Positions 39,959 through 50,790 of a stretch of DNA of 64,000 nt are shown here, in pieces. Below the pieces are notes generated by a model. It had not been told where the DNA came from and made no database searches. It worked only from the letters and a program-made list of their open reading frames with translations. A program made the position numbers and the translations under genes. Origin of the DNA: Arsenophonus endosymbiont of Aphis craccivora (GTDB taxonomy: Bacteria; Pseudomonadota; Gammaproteobacteria; Enterobacterales; Enterobacteriaceae); NCBI RefSeq assembly GCF_013460135.1, contig NZ_CP038155.1, positions 2,294,001 through 2,358,000 on the forward strand, given 5' to 3'. Positions within the stretch are counted from its first letter, which is position 1; each line of letters opens with the position of its first letter.

Positions 39959-42622
39959 TTATTTAACATGTTTACTATTTTCTTTATCTATTGCAGTCAG
40001 GGCTTGGGTCAATTTTTCTGCCAGTTTATGTTGTCTATTTTGATCGAGTGCCTGGTTGTTTTGATCAGTAAGTACAAACAAATCCTCAACTCTTTCTCCA
40101 ATCGTTGTGATCCTAGCTCCGTGTAAGAGCACGGCCATTTCAGTAAATATATTACCGATCTGTGCTAATAATCCGGGTTGATCGAGGGCGACAAGCTCCA
40201 TATAAGTCCGCCTGCCATTAAAATTGGGCAAAAAGTGTACTTTAGTTGGTACGTTAAAATGGCGAAATCTATGATGGGCGTTACGTGTTTTCAAGGTTTT
40301 GCTATTTGGGGTCTGAATAACTTTTAATAAGGCTTGGCGAATATTTTCATAGCGATCATGAGCCAACGGTTGTCCTTTAGGATCTAATACCACAAAAGTA
40401 TCCATCGTCATATTATCTTTGTTAGTAAAGATTTGGGCGCTATGGATATTAAGATTTCGTCTATCAAGTTCTCCAGCAACCGCGGCAAATAGAGATGGTC
40501 GATCTGGACACCAGATAAAAATTTCAGTACCACCATGCACAGATACGGTACTGATCAGTATTAATGGTTCATTTAAATTGTGTTTTAATAAAGCGCTAGC
40601 GTGCCAGGCAAGTTGCTGGGGAGTATGGCGTAAAAAATAATCAGCATGGCAGCGTGACCATAATTTTTTTAGCTCACCTTGATCAATATTTTTTTCGCCT
40701 AGCTGGGTTAACGCTTGCAAGCGATTGGATTGGATCCGTTGACGTAAAGTGGGTATTGCTTGCGTATCTTGATTTAATTGATTTTTAGTTAATAGATACA
40801 GCTCTTTTAATAGACTCTGTTTCCAGCTATTCCATAAGCTATTATTGGTTGCAAATATATCGGCAACAGTCAGACACAAAAGATAATCCAGCCGGTTTAT
40901 TGATTTCACTTCACTGGCAAATTGTTTAATAACAATCGGATCTTGAATATCACGCCGTTGGGCGGTCACTGACATCAAAAGATGTTGACGTACAAGCCAG
41001 GCAATTAAGGATGAATCATGTTCAGATATGCCGTGTGCTAGGGCAAATTGTTTTGCATCTTCCGCGCCCAGTTCAGAGTGATCACCTTTTCTGCCTTTAG
41101 CGATATCATGAAACATAGCCGCCAGACTTAAAATTTCAGGCTGAGCAAGCTTGGTATAAATGTCAACGCACAAAGGATGTTGGTGACTATTATTTTGGTC
41201 AGCAAATTGATCAAGTTTTTGTAATACGCGAATAGTATGTTCATCGACGGTGTAAGTATGAAAAAGATCAAATTGCATTTGGCCAACAATATTTTGCCAA
41301 ACTGGCGTATAAGCACTAAGTACATCGTGTAAGTGCATGGGTACAATGGCAACTTTTACCGCTCTTGGATGGCGCAAAATAGTAATAAAAATTTCACGAG
41401 CAATTGGAATTTCACACAGAGGTTTAGTCAGTTTTTGACAAGCAAAACGCAATTGACGCAGTGTAGCTGAGTATATTCCATGAATATTTTTCTGTTCGGC
41501 CATTTGATAAAATAGCTGCAATATGGCTGCGGGTTGACGATCAAAAAGAGTGCTATCAAGCAGATCGATGAGATCTCCTCTAAGTTGAAATTGATTATCA
41601 AGTTTATGTGGCGCGGCTAGGTTTTTTTTGCTAAGGATGGCTTCATCAAACAGTTGTAGCAGCATGCTATTGAGTTCTCGCACACGTCGTGTGACACGAT
41701 AATAGTCTTTCATCATTTGCTCAACGGGCTGATTGTCTTTACCTTGATAACCAAGTAAGCGGGCAACATTTAATTGATGTTCAAATAGTAGGCGATTGTC
41801 ATAACGTTTTATTATTAAATGCAGCGCAAATCGAATACGAAGCAAAAAATTTAAACATATTTTTAATTCTCGATATTCTGCTTGACTTAGAAAGTCGAAA
41901 TGAACTGTCTGCTCAATGGTGGTTGCACCAAAATGTCGGCGTGCGACCCATAACAGTATGTGAATATCACGTAAACTGCCTGGACTACTTTTGATATCTG
42001 GCTCAAGGTTGTAACTGGTACTATGATAACGTTGGTGACGCAACTGTTGTTCACTACGTTTGGCAGCAAAAAATTTATCAGACGGCCAAAAATTATCGCT
42101 ATATATTGCTTGCTGTAATGATAGCAACAGAGCTTGATCGCCACAAATTAACCTTGATTCAAATAGATTAGTTGCGATAGACAGATCTGTTTGTCCTGCC
42201 TGTAAACATTCTTCTAATGTGCGCACACTATGGCCAACTTGAAAACCCAAGTCCCATAGTAGAGTAATAAATTGACCAATCTTAGTGGTGATAGCGGTAT
42301 CTAAAGGATGTTGACTTAAAATTAATAAATCTATATCTGACAGTGGATGTAATTCTTGTCGGCCATAACCACCCACGGCAATTAATGATAATTGGGGAAT
42401 TAGCTCGAAACGATTAATTTGCCAAAGACGCTGGAGCAACTTATCAAGATAATTGCTACGGACGGCAATAAGTTCAGCGGCGGTAATTTCCTCCTTAAAA
42501 GATTGTTCTAACCATTTTTGCAAGCGCTCTACCTGTTGTTTTAGTAAAGGTAAAGTAAAATCCTCTTGAGATAATTTATCAAGCGCAAGGATGAGGGGGA
42601 CAGGCTGATTACTTTTCATCAT
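39959..42622 (-). CDS. glnD: Bifunctional uridylyltransferase/uridylyl-removing enzyme GlnD
   Basis: Senses glutamine and modifies PII proteins. 887 residues (E. coli 890). The nucleotidyltransferase motif [18 protein letters not shown] is near residues 93-110, the HD hydrolase motif [16 protein letters not shown] near 510-525, and two ACT domains are at the C terminus ([14 protein letters not shown] and [15 protein letters not shown]). It starts MMKS. No lesion, so nitrogen sensing seems retained. It is separated from map by a terminator. Confidence 0.96.
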   Translation of the reverse strand: MMKSNQPVPLILALDKLSQEDFTLPLLKQQVERLQKWLEQSFKEEITAAELIAVRSNYLDKLLQRLWQINRFELIPQLSLIAVGGYGRQELHPLSDIDLLILSQHPLDTAITTKIGQFITLLWDLGFQVGHSVRTLEECLQAGQTDLSIATNLFESRLICGDQALLLSLQQAIYSDNFWPSDKFFAAKRSEQQLRHQRYHSTSYNLEPDIKSSPGSLRDIHILLWVARRHFGATTIEQTVHFDFLSQAEYRELKICLNFLLRIRFALHLIIKRYDNRLLFEHQLNVARLLGYQGKDNQPVEQMMKDYYRVTRRVRELNSMLLQLFDEAILSKKNLAAPHKLDNQFQLRGDLIDLLDSTLFDRQPAAILQLFYQMAEQKNIHGIYSATLRQLRFACQKLTKPLCEIPIAREIFITILRHPRAVKVAIVPMHLHDVLSAYTPVWQNIVGQMQFDLFHTYTVDEHTIRVLQKLDQFADQNNSHQHPLCVDIYTKLAQPEILSLAAMFHDIAKGRKGDHSELGAEDAKQFALAHGISEHDSSLIAWLVRQHLLMSVTAQRRDIQDPIVIKQFASEVKSINRLDYLLCLTVADIFATNNSLWNSWKQSLLKELYLLTKNQLNQDTQAIPTLRQRIQSNRLQALTQLGEKNIDQGELKKLWSRCHADYFLRHTPQQLAWHASALLKHNLNEPLILISTVSVHGGTEIFIWCPDRPSLFAAVAGELDRRNLNIHSAQIFTNKDNMTMDTFVVLDPKGQPLAHDRYENIRQALLKVIQTPNSKTLKTRNAHHRFRHFNVPTKVHFLPNFNGRRTYMELVALDQPGLLAQIGNIFTEMAVLLHGARITTIGERVEDLFVLTDQNNQALDQNRQHKLAEKLTQALTAIDKENSKHVK

Positions 42623-42720
42623 GGTATTATAACCGCGAAATTGCTGGAGGAGATCTGATTATGCGATCAATAGTAAATGGTATGAATAGACAATAAAAAG
42701 CAGTAAAACAATATCATTAA

Positions 42721-42747
42721 GGTAAAAGCCTCCAAAATTATGGAGGC
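42721..42747 (-). terminator. Terminator downstream of map
   Basis: On the minus strand GCCTCC and GGAGGC form a stem around ATAATTTT, followed by TTTTACC. It lies 12 bp after the map stop and separates map from glnD. Confidence 0.8.
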
Positions 42748-42758
42748 CAATATGAAAA

Positions 42759-43556
42759 TTATCTATTCACTAATATAGCCGAAATAAATGGCTCTTCTTC
42801 TTTCCGTAAGGTAAAAATTTCACACCCATCGTCGGTGACAGCTAAAGTATGTTCATATTGTGCCGACCAACCTCGATCTTTTGTTTTTACTGTCCAGCCA
42901 TCTTTCATTGTTCTAATACGATGATCGCCGGTATTTACCATTGGTTCGATAGTAAAAGTCATGCCTTTTTGCAGTATCACACCACCGTCATCAGCATCGT
43001 AATGTAATACTTGAGGTTCTTCATGAAAGACTCGACCAATACCATGGCCACAATATTCGCGCACTACAGAAAAATGATGCTGTTGAACAAATTGCTGAAT
43101 TGCCTGACCTATCGTCCGTAAACGAATACCAGGTTTGACCATTTTTAAAGCAAGATAAAGGCTTTCTTGTGTTACCTTACACAACCGTTCGCCTTGAATG
43201 GTTGGTTTGCCCACAATAAACATTTGGGAGGTGTCGCCATGGAAGCCATTTTTAATAACGGTGACATCAATATTAATGATATCACCTTCTTTTAAGATTT
43301 TTTCATCACTCGGAATACCATGACAAATAACATCATTAACGGATGTACAGATAGATTTAGGAAAGCCATGATAATTTAAACAGGCTGGGATAGCTTGCTG
43401 TTTTTCGACGATATGTGAGTGACAGATGCGATCAAGTTCACCGGTGGAAATGCCCGGTTTTATGTAAGGTTCAATAATTTCTAACACTTCCGCCGCCAAA
43501 TGTCCGGCGATACGCATTTTCTGAATATCTTCTTCCGTTTTAATTGAGATAGCCAT
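42759..43556 (-). CDS. map: Methionine aminopeptidase
   Basis: Removes initiator methionine. 265 residues (E. coli 264). The metal ligands sit in INIDVTVIKNGFHGDTS (both aspartates), CGHGIGRVFHEEP (histidine), TIEPM and YEHTLAV (glutamates). Glycine in the usual GIGRGFHEEP is valine here, a mild change. It is divergent from rpsB across 605 bp, as in E. coli. Confidence 0.97.
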   Translation of the reverse strand: MAISIKTEEDIQKMRIAGHLAAEVLEIIEPYIKPGISTGELDRICHSHIVEKQQAIPACLNYHGFPKSICTSVNDVICHGIPSDEKILKEGDIINIDVTVIKNGFHGDTSQMFIVGKPTIQGERLCKVTQESLYLALKMVKPGIRLRTIGQAIQQFVQQHHFSVVREYCGHGIGRVFHEEPQVLHYDADDGGVILQKGMTFTIEPMVNTGDHRIRTMKDGWTVKTKDRGWSAQYEHTLAVTDDGCEIFTLRKEEEPFISAILVNR

Positions 43557-44067
43557 GAATTATGCCTATTTATGCTGATTTAAATGAGTAAAAATGCACT
43601 TATCAGCCAATTATGTTGATTAAATATAAATACTGTATGTTGACGGTTATGTTAATCAGCGAAGCGCAGTTATGCCAACTAACGACTTAACATATCAATT
43701 TTTTTTAAAATATGAAAATAGCCAAAAAGTAATGTTTGGTTATTTTAAATTGAATTATTACTAGTAAACTGTAAAAAAATCATAAAAATTAAGATATTAG
43801 CAATAGAACACAATAAAATATTGTTAAAGTAAATTTTATTCAGAAATGAATATTATTTATTTCTGAATAAGCAATACTAATTGTCGGTGTTATTTTTTTA
43901 ATTAAGCTAAATGACTTAAGCGTAGAAAAATATAACTATAGCTGGTGTTTTTGGTTATTTTATGATATAAGGCGCCGGCATTCTATGTATTTTATAATAG
44001 AAAAACATAGATTAGCTCTAACATAAACTTGACTGTGTTATAACACACACAGATCGGCACATTTTCC
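43557..44067. other. Long AT-rich divergent promoter region between map and rpsB
   Basis: No protein gene is recognised in this 511-bp part. It contains a 12-bp dyad (43836-43870, listed separately). A TATGATATAA at 43961-43970 is followed by the GC-rich GGCGCCGG, resembling a stringently controlled promoter with a GC-rich discriminator, a common feature of ribosomal-protein promoters. This is suggestive only, since no clear -35 is seen. Confidence 0.4.
43836..43870. repeat. 12-bp perfect inverted repeat in the map/rpsB region
   Basis: TTATTCAGAAAT (43836-43847) and ATTTCTGAATAA (43859-43870) with an 11-nt AT loop. No T run follows on either strand. It could be an operator or a structural dyad. 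Confidence 0.55.
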
Positions 44068-44161
44068 GGGGTGCTCTTATGTAGGAAAATCTACAGCTAA
44101 TGAGTCGGGGAATGGGATCTGTGGAGGCATAACCCCAATTTACTAAATTATAGAGGTTTAA
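44068..44161 (+). promoter_or_regulatory. rpsB 5' leader with long-range pairing (S2 autoregulation)
   Basis: GGGGTGC (44068-44074) can pair with GC and ACCCC in GCATAACCCC (44127-44136), closing a structured leader that ends just before the GAGG ribosome site (44153-44156) and the rpsB ATG at 44162. In enterics the rpsB leader (overlapping the t44/tff RNA) mediates repression by ribosomal protein S2. The match is by position and pairing, not by full alignment. Confidence 0.6.
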
Positions 44162-44887
44162 ATGGCAACTGTTTCCATGCGCGATATGCTTCAGGCGGGC
44201 GTTCACTTTGGTCACCAAACTCGTTACTGGAATCCAAAGATGAAAACTTACATCTTTGGTGCGCGCAACAAAGTGCAGATCATTAATTTGGAAAAAACTG
44301 TTCCAATGTTCAATGAAGCATTAGCTGAATTGACTAAAATTGCTTCACGAAAAGGCAAAATTCTGTTTGTTGGCACTAAGCGCGCAGCAAGCGAATCGAT
44401 AAAAGAAGCGGCTAATAGTTGTGATCAGTATTTTGTTAACCACCGCTGGTTAGGTGGTATGCTGACTAACTGGAAAACCGTTCGTCAGTCTATTAAGCGC
44501 CTGAAAGATTTAGAAGCACAATCTCAGGATGGTACTTTTGATAAGTTGACCAAAAAAGAAGCGTTGATGCGTACCCGTGAGCTTAGCAAGTTAGAAAATA
44601 GTTTGGGTGGTATTAAAGAGATGGGCGGTTTGCCTGACGCTTTATTTGTTGTTGATGCGGAACATGAGCATATTGCTATAAAAGAAGCAAACAACTTAGG
44701 TATCCCTGTATTTGCGGTTGTTGATACTAACTCTGATCCAGATGGTGTTGATTATATCATCCCTGGTAATGATGATGCGATCCGTGCAGTTAAACTGTAT
44801 CTGGATGCAGTTGCGAAAGCTGTACATGAAGGTCGTTCTAAAGATCAGGCGATTAAACCAGAAGAAAACTTGATAAAGACTGAATAA
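44162..44887 (+). CDS. rpsB: 30S ribosomal protein S2
   Basis: 241 residues, E. coli 241. The conserved [22 protein letters not shown] start, [14 protein letters not shown], and the C-terminal [25 protein letters not shown] are intact. S2 is added late to the 30S subunit and represses its own operon with tsf through the leader described above. Expression of tsf is linked through a 154-bp gap that holds an attenuator-like hairpin. Confidence 0.99.
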   Translation: MATVSMRDMLQAGVHFGHQTRYWNPKMKTYIFGARNKVQIINLEKTVPMFNEALAELTKIASRKGKILFVGTKRAASESIKEAANSCDQYFVNHRWLGGMLTNWKTVRQSIKRLKDLEAQSQDGTFDKLTKKEALMRTRELSKLENSLGGIKEMGGLPDALFVVDAEHEHIAIKEANNLGIPVFAVVDTNSDPDGVDYIIPGNDDAIRAVKLYLDAVAKAVHEGRSKDQAIKPEENLIKTE

Positions 44888-44953
44888 TAAGGCCAGCTCT
44901 TCGTTAGTATAGAAGAGCCCTTATGGACCAGGTATTACAATATATTGGTTATA

Positions 44954-44975
44954 GGGGCCTAATTGGCTCCTTTTT
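44954..44975 (+). terminator. Attenuator-like hairpin between rpsB and tsf
   Basis: GGGGCC (44954-44959) pairs with GGCTCC (44965-44970), with one G-T pair, followed by five T bases. It probably gives partial termination between rpsB and tsf. Confidence 0.75.
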
Positions 44976-45041
44976 ACTTATCAGAATGAGAATTGTCTGC
45001 ATGGGATGATTTCCCATCAGATATATTGAGGAATAAATCAC

Positions 45042-45893
45042 ATGTCTGAAATTACCGCTGCTTTGGTAAAAGAACTGCGCGAACGTACTGGTGCAGGTAT
45101 GATGGAATGTAAAAAAGCATTGGTTGAAGCTGATGGAAATATTGAATTAGCTATCGATAATATGCGTAAATCAGGTCAAGCAAAAGCGGCTAAGAAAGCC
45201 GGTCGAGTGGCTGCCGAAGGTGTAGTAATGGCGGAAATTTCTGCCGATGGCAAATTTGGTGCATTGCTTGAGTTGAATTGTGAAACGGATTTTGTCGCTA
45301 AGGATGCGAGTTTTGTAGCATTTGGTAATGAAGTACTCAAATTAGTTGTGGCAAATAAATTGTCCAATATTGAAGAATTAAAGGCAAAATTTGAAGAACA
45401 ACGTACAGCAATCGTTGCCAAGATTGGTGAAAATATTAATATTCGCCGAGTCGAGATCCTAGAAGGTGCAAAAATCGGCTGGTATTTACATGGTGCTCGT
45501 ATTGGCGTTCTTGTGTCTGCAAACGGTGCGGATGATGAGCTTATTAAACATATTGCTATGCATATTGCGGCTAGCAAACCCGAATATGTTACACCAGCAG
45601 ATGTACCAGCCGATGTTGTCGCTCATGAGCATCAAATTCAATTAGATATAGCAATGCAATCTGGTAAACCTCGTGAAATTGCGGAAAAAATGGTAACTGG
45701 CCGCATGAACAAATTTACCGGTGAGATCTCTTTAACTGGCCAACAATTTGTTATGGATCCAAGTAAAACAGTTGGTACGTTGCTAAAAGAGAAAAATGCA
45801 ACAGTGACTAACTTTATCCGTTTTGAAGTTGGTGAAGGTATCGAAAAAGTAGAAACTGATTTTGCTGCTGAAGTCGCGGCAATGAGTAAATAA
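45042..45893 (+). CDS. tsf: Elongation factor Ts
   Basis: Nucleotide exchange factor for EF-Tu. 283 residues, same as E. coli. The N-terminal UBA-like domain ([23 protein letters not shown]) and the TDFV motif ([13 protein letters not shown]), which contacts EF-Tu, are conserved, as is the C-terminal [21 protein letters not shown] lies upstream. Followed by a terminator. Confidence 0.99.
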   Translation: MSEITAALVKELRERTGAGMMECKKALVEADGNIELAIDNMRKSGQAKAAKKAGRVAAEGVVMAEISADGKFGALLELNCETDFVAKDASFVAFGNEVLKLVVANKLSNIEELKAKFEEQRTAIVAKIGENINIRRVEILEGAKIGWYLHGARIGVLVSANGADDELIKHIAMHIAASKPEYVTPADVPADVVAHEHQIQLDIAMQSGKPREIAEKMVTGRMNKFTGEISLTGQQFVMDPSKTVGTLLKEKNATVTNFIRFEVGEGIEKVETDFAAEVAAMSK

Positions 45894-45912
45894 TGATACC
45901 AATTGTTAAATA

Positions 45913-45937
45913 GAGCCGCCAGTAGGCGGTTCTGTTT
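45913..45937 (+). terminator. Terminator of the rpsB-tsf operon
   Basis: GAGCCGCC (45913-45920), loop AGTA, GGCGGTTC (45925-45932, one G-T pair), then TGTTTT. It lies 20 bp after the tsf stop. Confidence 0.85.
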
Positions 45938-46183
45938 TATCTAATATCGATAATTTATTTTTATCTGTTTGATAATACATGATCAATGATAATTTATGTG
46001 TAAATATGCTACTAAATTATTTAATTCAGTATATGCTTAATTCAACGGATTAGTGTTAGTATTTAGACTAAATTATCTTTTTCTAAAGTAATGAAGAAAA
46101 GTAATTAATCAAGTATTTTACATTCAGACTTTGAACTAATAATTTTAAACCTTCAATAATTTATCTGCTCAGGACGAAACACC

Positions 46184-46912
46184 ATGGCAACTAATGCAAA
46201 ACCAGTATATCAACGTATCTTGCTTAAGCTTAGTGGCGAAGCTCTACAAGGTTCAGAAGGTTTTGGTATTGATGCGAGCGTTTTAGATCGTATGGCACAA
46301 GAAATTAAGGAACTGGTAGAGTTAGCGATACAAGTTGGTGTCGTTATTGGTGGTGGCAACTTATTTCGTGGTGCAGGGCTAGCCGATGCTGGGATGAATC
46401 GTGTAGTTGGTGATCATATGGGAATGCTAGCGACAGTAATGAATGGATTAGCCATGCGTGATGCTTTACATCGTGCATATGTTAATGCCAGACTCATGTC
46501 TGCAATACCATTAAATGGTGTGTGTGACAATTATAGTTGGGCTGAGGCGATTAGTTTGCTTCGTAATGGCAAAGTTGTTATTTTCTCGGCCGGAACGGGC
46601 AACCCTTTCTTTACAACAGATTCAGCGGCTTGTTTACGAGGGATAGAAATTGAGGCGGATGTTGTTTTAAAAGCAACCAAAATTGATGGCGTCTATTCTG
46701 CTGATCCATCGAAGAGTTCAGATGCGGTTTTTTATAATAAATTAACGTATCAGGACGTATTAGAACGCGAATTAAAAGTGATGGATTTGGCAGCATTTAC
46801 GCTGGCTCGTGATCATAATTTACCTATTCGCGTTTTTAACATGAATAAACCCGGTGCGTTACGTCGAATTGTTATGGGTGAAAATGAAGGCACGTTAATA
46901 TCGTGTGATTAA
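46184..46912 (+). CDS. pyrH: Uridylate kinase
   Basis: Phosphorylates UMP to UDP; hexameric and regulated by GTP and UTP. 242 residues (E. coli 241). Motifs are [12 protein letters not shown] near the start, [47 protein letters not shown] and [13 protein letters not shown]. Part of the conserved rpsB-tsf-pyrH-frr order. Confidence 0.98.
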   Translation: MATNAKPVYQRILLKLSGEALQGSEGFGIDASVLDRMAQEIKELVELAIQVGVVIGGGNLFRGAGLADAGMNRVVGDHMGMLATVMNGLAMRDALHRAYVNARLMSAIPLNGVCDNYSWAEAISLLRNGKVVIFSAGTGNPFFTTDSAACLRGIEIEADVVLKATKIDGVYSADPSKSSDAVFYNKLTYQDVLERELKVMDLAAFTLARDHNLPIRVFNMNKPGALRRIVMGENEGTLISCD

Positions 46913-47029
46913 TCTCCTGAGAGACATGGATGATTTTTGGCAGTATGATATTATCAGCATCGTTAAAATAATTGAATGGGGTTATCGGTTAGAGCCTAAT
47001 ATTTATAACCAGTTGCTAAGGGTTTAAAT

Positions 47030-47587
47030 GTGATTAATGAAATCAAAAAAGATGCTCAAGAGCGTATGGAAAAAAGCGTCGAAGCATTGAAAAGTCAAAT
47101 TAATAAAGTTCGTACCGGCCGTGCATCGCCAAGTTTATTGGATGGTATCATGGTTGAATATTATGGTGCTGCAACGCCGTTACGTCAGTTAGCGAATATT
47201 ACCGCTGAGGATTCACGTACACTCGCCATTACTGTGTTTGCTGGTACGTTCGCAACAGCAGTGGAAAAGGCCATTATGTCATCAGATCTAGGTCTTAATC
47301 CTTCTTCAGCAGGAACCATAATACGGGTGCCTTTACCACCGTTGACGGAAGAACGACGTAAGGATTTGATTAAAGTTGTCCGTAATGATGCTGAGCAGGG
47401 ACGTGTATCTGTTCGTAATGCACGACGTGATGCGAATGATAAAATCAAGGCATTACTAAAAGATAAAGAAATTAGTGAGGATGATGAACGTCGAGCACAA
47501 GATGAAATCCAGAAATTGACCGATAATTTTATCAAAAAAGTTGATGAAGCTCTGGAACAAAAAGAAAAAGAATTGATGGAATTTTAA
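47030..47587 (+). CDS. frr: Ribosome recycling factor
   Basis: Splits post-termination ribosomes with EF-G. 185 residues, E. coli length. The start is GTG at 47030 ([20 protein letters not shown]), as in E. coli frr. Conserved [15 protein letters not shown] and [12 protein letters not shown] 14-bp terminator stem follows. Confidence 0.98.
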   Translation: MINEIKKDAQERMEKSVEALKSQINKVRTGRASPSLLDGIMVEYYGAATPLRQLANITAEDSRTLAITVFAGTFATAVEKAIMSSDLGLNPSSAGTIIRVPLPPLTEERRKDLIKVVRNDAEQGRVSVRNARRDANDKIKALLKDKEISEDDERRAQDEIQKLTDNFIKKVDEALEQKEKELMEF

Positions 47588-47595
47588 ACATTTTT

Positions 47596-47640
47596 ATAAT
47601 AAAGCCATAAGCTATATAAAAGTAAGTATGGCTTTATTAT
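47596..47640 (+). terminator. Terminator hairpin after frr
   Basis: ATAATAAAGCCATA (47596-47609) and TATGGCTTTATTAT (47627-47640) are a perfect 14-bp inverted repeat with a 17-nt loop, 8 bp after the frr stop. Confidence 0.75.
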
Positions 47641-47732
47641 ATCTTTAAATTTATTGCTCCATTTTATGTTATGCTATATGGCTGAGTTAAGAATAATTCT
47701 TTTTAATTAAATAGTAGAGCATATATATCACA

Positions 47733-48935
47733 ATGATACGTCTGACAATTTTAGGCTCGACGGGTTCAATTGGTAAAACGACACTATCAGTAGTCAAAAA
47801 AAATCCAGCGAAATTTGAAATTATCGCATTAGTTGCACATAAAAATGTGGTTACTATGGTTCAGCAATGCTTAGAATTCCAGCCACAATATGCTGCTATG
47901 TCAGACGAAAAATCAGCCAATACTCTAAGAAGCATACTAAATAAACACGGATGTAAAACTGAAGTCTTAGCAGGCCAAAATGGAGTTTGTGAACTAGCGG
48001 CGCTTGATAATGTTGATCAAGTGATGTCCGCAATTACCGGAATTGCGGGATTAATGCCAACATTAGCTGCGATTCGTCAAGGTAAGCGTATTTTATTAGC
48101 CAATAAAGAGTCATTAATTACTAGTGGGCAACTGTTTTTCGACGCAATTAAAAAATATGGTGCTCAGGTCCTGCCTATTGATAGTGAACATAATGCGATA
48201 TTTCAAAGTTTACCGACTGAAATTCAGCGGAATTTAGGTTTTGCTAATCTTGAACAAAATGGAATAACGCGCATAGTATTAACTGGCTCGGGTGGCCCTT
48301 TTCGTGAAATTCCGCTCGCTTCTCTTAAGAATATGACGCCTAATGAGGCTTGCAATCACCCTAATTGGTCTATGGGGCGTAAGATCTCGGTTGATTCTGC
48401 AACGATGATGAATAAAGGGCTTGAGTATATTGAAGCTCGGTATTTTTTTAATGCGTCAGCCGAACAAATTGAAGTTATTATTCATCCACAATCTGTTATT
48501 CATTCCATGGTACGCTATCAGGATGGAAGTGTGATCGCTCAATTAGGTACGCCTGATATGAGAACACCGATTTCCTATAGTATGGCTTATCCAGATCGTA
48601 TCCCTTCAGGTGCAGCGGCCCTTGATTTTAAACAATTATCTTCATTAACTTTTATTGCTCTAGATTACCAACGTTACCCCTGTTTGAAATTAGCGATTAA
48701 TGCTTGTCATCATGGGCAAGCAGCAACCACAATTTTAAATGCTGCGAATGAAGTTTCTGTTGCTGCATTTTTGGCCGGAAAGCTTCGATTTACTGATATT
48801 GAGCAAGTTAATTTGGATACAGTAGAAAGGTTAAGTTTGGCCGAACCTGATAGCATTGATGCAGTGTTAGCGATTGATAGCGAAGCGCGTCAAGTGGCAA
48901 TTAATTATATTGAAACATTAGCAATATCCTATTAA
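47733..48935 (+). CDS. dxr: 1-deoxy-D-xylulose 5-phosphate reductoisomerase
   Basis: Second step of the MEP isoprenoid pathway. 400 residues (E. coli 398). The NADPH motif [12 protein letters not shown] is at the start; [31 protein letters not shown] and [24 protein letters not shown] match the active site. It feeds uppS, the next gene, with isoprenoid precursors. ErpA, encoded earlier, matures later enzymes of this pathway. Confidence 0.98.
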   Translation: MIRLTILGSTGSIGKTTLSVVKKNPAKFEIIALVAHKNVVTMVQQCLEFQPQYAAMSDEKSANTLRSILNKHGCKTEVLAGQNGVCELAALDNVDQVMSAITGIAGLMPTLAAIRQGKRILLANKESLITSGQLFFDAIKKYGAQVLPIDSEHNAIFQSLPTEIQRNLGFANLEQNGITRIVLTGSGGPFREIPLASLKNMTPNEACNHPNWSMGRKISVDSATMMNKGLEYIEARYFFNASAEQIEVIIHPQSVIHSMVRYQDGSVIAQLGTPDMRTPISYSMAYPDRIPSGAAALDFKQLSSLTFIALDYQRYPCLKLAINACHHGQAATTILNAANEVSVAAFLAGKLRFTDIEQVNLDTVERLSLAEPDSIDAVLAIDSEARQVAINYIETLAISY

Positions 48936-49155
48936 TAAAGAATTTTAGCTGCTCAAATGTTTTTATATTTATCTCAGATTAAACTTTTATAAAATTATAA
49001 TGGGTTAAGGATATCAAAAATGAATAAAGAGCTAACTATTAACTTATTAGTAAATATGGAAATTTTTTGATTCATCTTAAGTAATTGTATTTTTATTATC
49101 CAAAATAATTAAGCGCAATAGTTATGTAAGCTTATAGTAAAGGAACTTTTTTGGC

Positions 49156-49911
49156 ATGAAACTTATGTATGATAATGATAGCTCACAGCAACGAATTCCG
49201 AGGCATGTTGCTATTATTATGGATGGTAATGGACGCTGGGCGAAGCAACATGGAAAGTTAAGAATTAAAGGGCATCGAGCAGGCACAGAAGCGGTACAAA
49301 AAGCGGTTAAATTTGCTGTTGAAAATGAGATTCAGTCTTTAACGCTCTATGCGTTTAGTAGTGAAAATTGGAATCGACCAGAAACTGAGGTTAGTGCTCT
49401 GATGGAACTTTTTACTTGGTTCCTGGATGATGAAGTTAAAAATTTAAATATTCATAATGTTAAATTAACGATTATTGGCGATATCAGCCGCTTTAAAACT
49501 AAATTACAAAATCGTATCAAACACGCGGTTGACTTAACCGCAAATAATACCGGATTACAACTCAATATTGCCGCTAATTATGGTGGTCGTTGGGATATTA
49601 CCCATGCAATGAGACTTATTGCAGAGAAAATTAAAGCGGGTTCATTATTACCAGAAAATATTAACGAAGATACGGTAAATGAATTTATTAGTCTACATGA
49701 TCAACCAACCGTTGATTTAGTTATTAGAACTGGGAGAGAATATCGCATCAGCAATTTTCTTTTATGGCAGATTGCTTATGCTGAATTTTATTTTACCGAT
49801 GTGCTCTGGCCGGATTTTGATGAGGAAGCTTTCAAAAGTGCAATTGGGGCTTTTAATCAGCGTGAACGACGTTTTGGTAACACTGAGCCTGATGATATTA
49901 ATGAAGAATAG
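49156..49911 (+). CDS. uppS: Undecaprenyl diphosphate synthase
   Basis: Cis-prenyltransferase making the C55 lipid carrier for wall and LPS synthesis. 251 residues (E. coli IspU 253). The catalytic aspartate is D23 in IMDGNGRWA. Conserved TLYAFSSENWNRP and NIAANYGGRWDI. The substrate-binding motif, normally RTGGEHR, is RTGREYR (191-197); an AGA codon at 49735-49737 replaces the second glycine with arginine. The ligating R191, E195, R197 and S199 remain. As an essential gene in a conserved cluster it is presumed active. Confidence 0.95.
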   Translation: MKLMYDNDSSQQRIPRHVAIIMDGNGRWAKQHGKLRIKGHRAGTEAVQKAVKFAVENEIQSLTLYAFSSENWNRPETEVSALMELFTWFLDDEVKNLNIHNVKLTIIGDISRFKTKLQNRIKHAVDLTANNTGLQLNIAANYGGRWDITHAMRLIAEKIKAGSLLPENINEDTVNEFISLHDQPTVDLVIRTGREYRISNFLLWQIAYAEFYFTDVLWPDFDEEAFKSAIGAFNQRERRFGNTEPDDINEE

Positions 49912-49920
49912 GGGACTCTT

Positions 49921-50775
49921 TTGCTAAACTTAAATGCTCGTATCATAACAGCTATCATACTTATTCCATTAGTTATCGCGGCACTTTTTTTCTTACCTCC
50001 TAACTTGTTTGGTTATGTTATCATTGTTATTTGCTCGTTAGCTGCTTGGGAATGGAGCCAATTTATTGGCTGGACAGTACAGATTAAACGAATTATATCT
50101 GCTGTTTTATTTGGTATTTGTTTATTGGGTTTACAATTGTCATTTCAGGATCTCAGTCAATTAACAACAGAGCCTTTGATTTTTTATATTTTATCGGCTG
50201 GGTTAGTTTGGTGGTTAGTTGCGATAATATTGGTTGTCACTTTTCCTACTTCTGCTCGATTCTGGTCTCAGTCAGTAATATTAAAAATTTTGTTTGGTGT
50301 TTTAACCATTTTACCTTTTTACTGTGGCATGTTGGTGTTAAAAAGCGTCGATTATCATATTGACAATTTTATCGGTGCTTGGTGGGTGCTTTATGTCATG
50401 CTATTAGTTTGGAGTGCAGATATTGGCGCTTATTTTTTTGGACATTTATTTGGTAAACATAAATTGGCGGCGAAGGTTTCTCCTGGTAAAACCTTGGAAG
50501 GTATGCTTGGTGGAATGCTGACAGCAGGTATTATAGCCTGGCTATTTAGTTTATTTGTTCCTGTTTTATTAATATCCAAGAATGTACTATTTTGTTCTGT
50601 TATTGTTGTAATTATTTCTGTTTTTGGTGATTTAACGGAAAGTATGTTTAAACGTCAGGCAGGCATCAAAGATAGTAGTCATGTAATTCCAGGACATGGT
50701 GGCGTATTAGATAGAATCGATAGTTTGACCGCGGCTATACCTGTTTTTGCAGGATTGACATTGTTATTTTTTTAG
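49921..50775 (+). CDS. cdsA: Phosphatidate cytidylyltransferase
   Basis: Makes CDP-diacylglycerol for all phospholipids. 284 residues (E. coli 285) with about eight membrane segments. The start is TTG at 49921 with AGGGG upstream, as in E. coli, which also uses TTG. The C-terminal signature KVSPGKTLEGMLGG and FGDLTESMFKRQAGIKDSS..PGHGGVLDRIDSL is complete. It lies 9 bp after uppS. Confidence 0.96.
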   Translation: MLNLNARIITAIILIPLVIAALFFLPPNLFGYVIIVICSLAAWEWSQFIGWTVQIKRIISAVLFGICLLGLQLSFQDLSQLTTEPLIFYILSAGLVWWLVAIILVVTFPTSARFWSQSVILKILFGVLTILPFYCGMLVLKSVDYHIDNFIGAWWVLYVMLLVWSADIGAYFFGHLFGKHKLAAKVSPGKTLEGMLGGMLTAGIIAWLFSLFVPVLLISKNVLFCSVIVVIISVFGDLTESMFKRQAGIKDSSHVIPGHGGVLDRIDSLTAAIPVFAGLTLLFF

Positions 50776-50790
50776 TTTTTAAGGTATATC

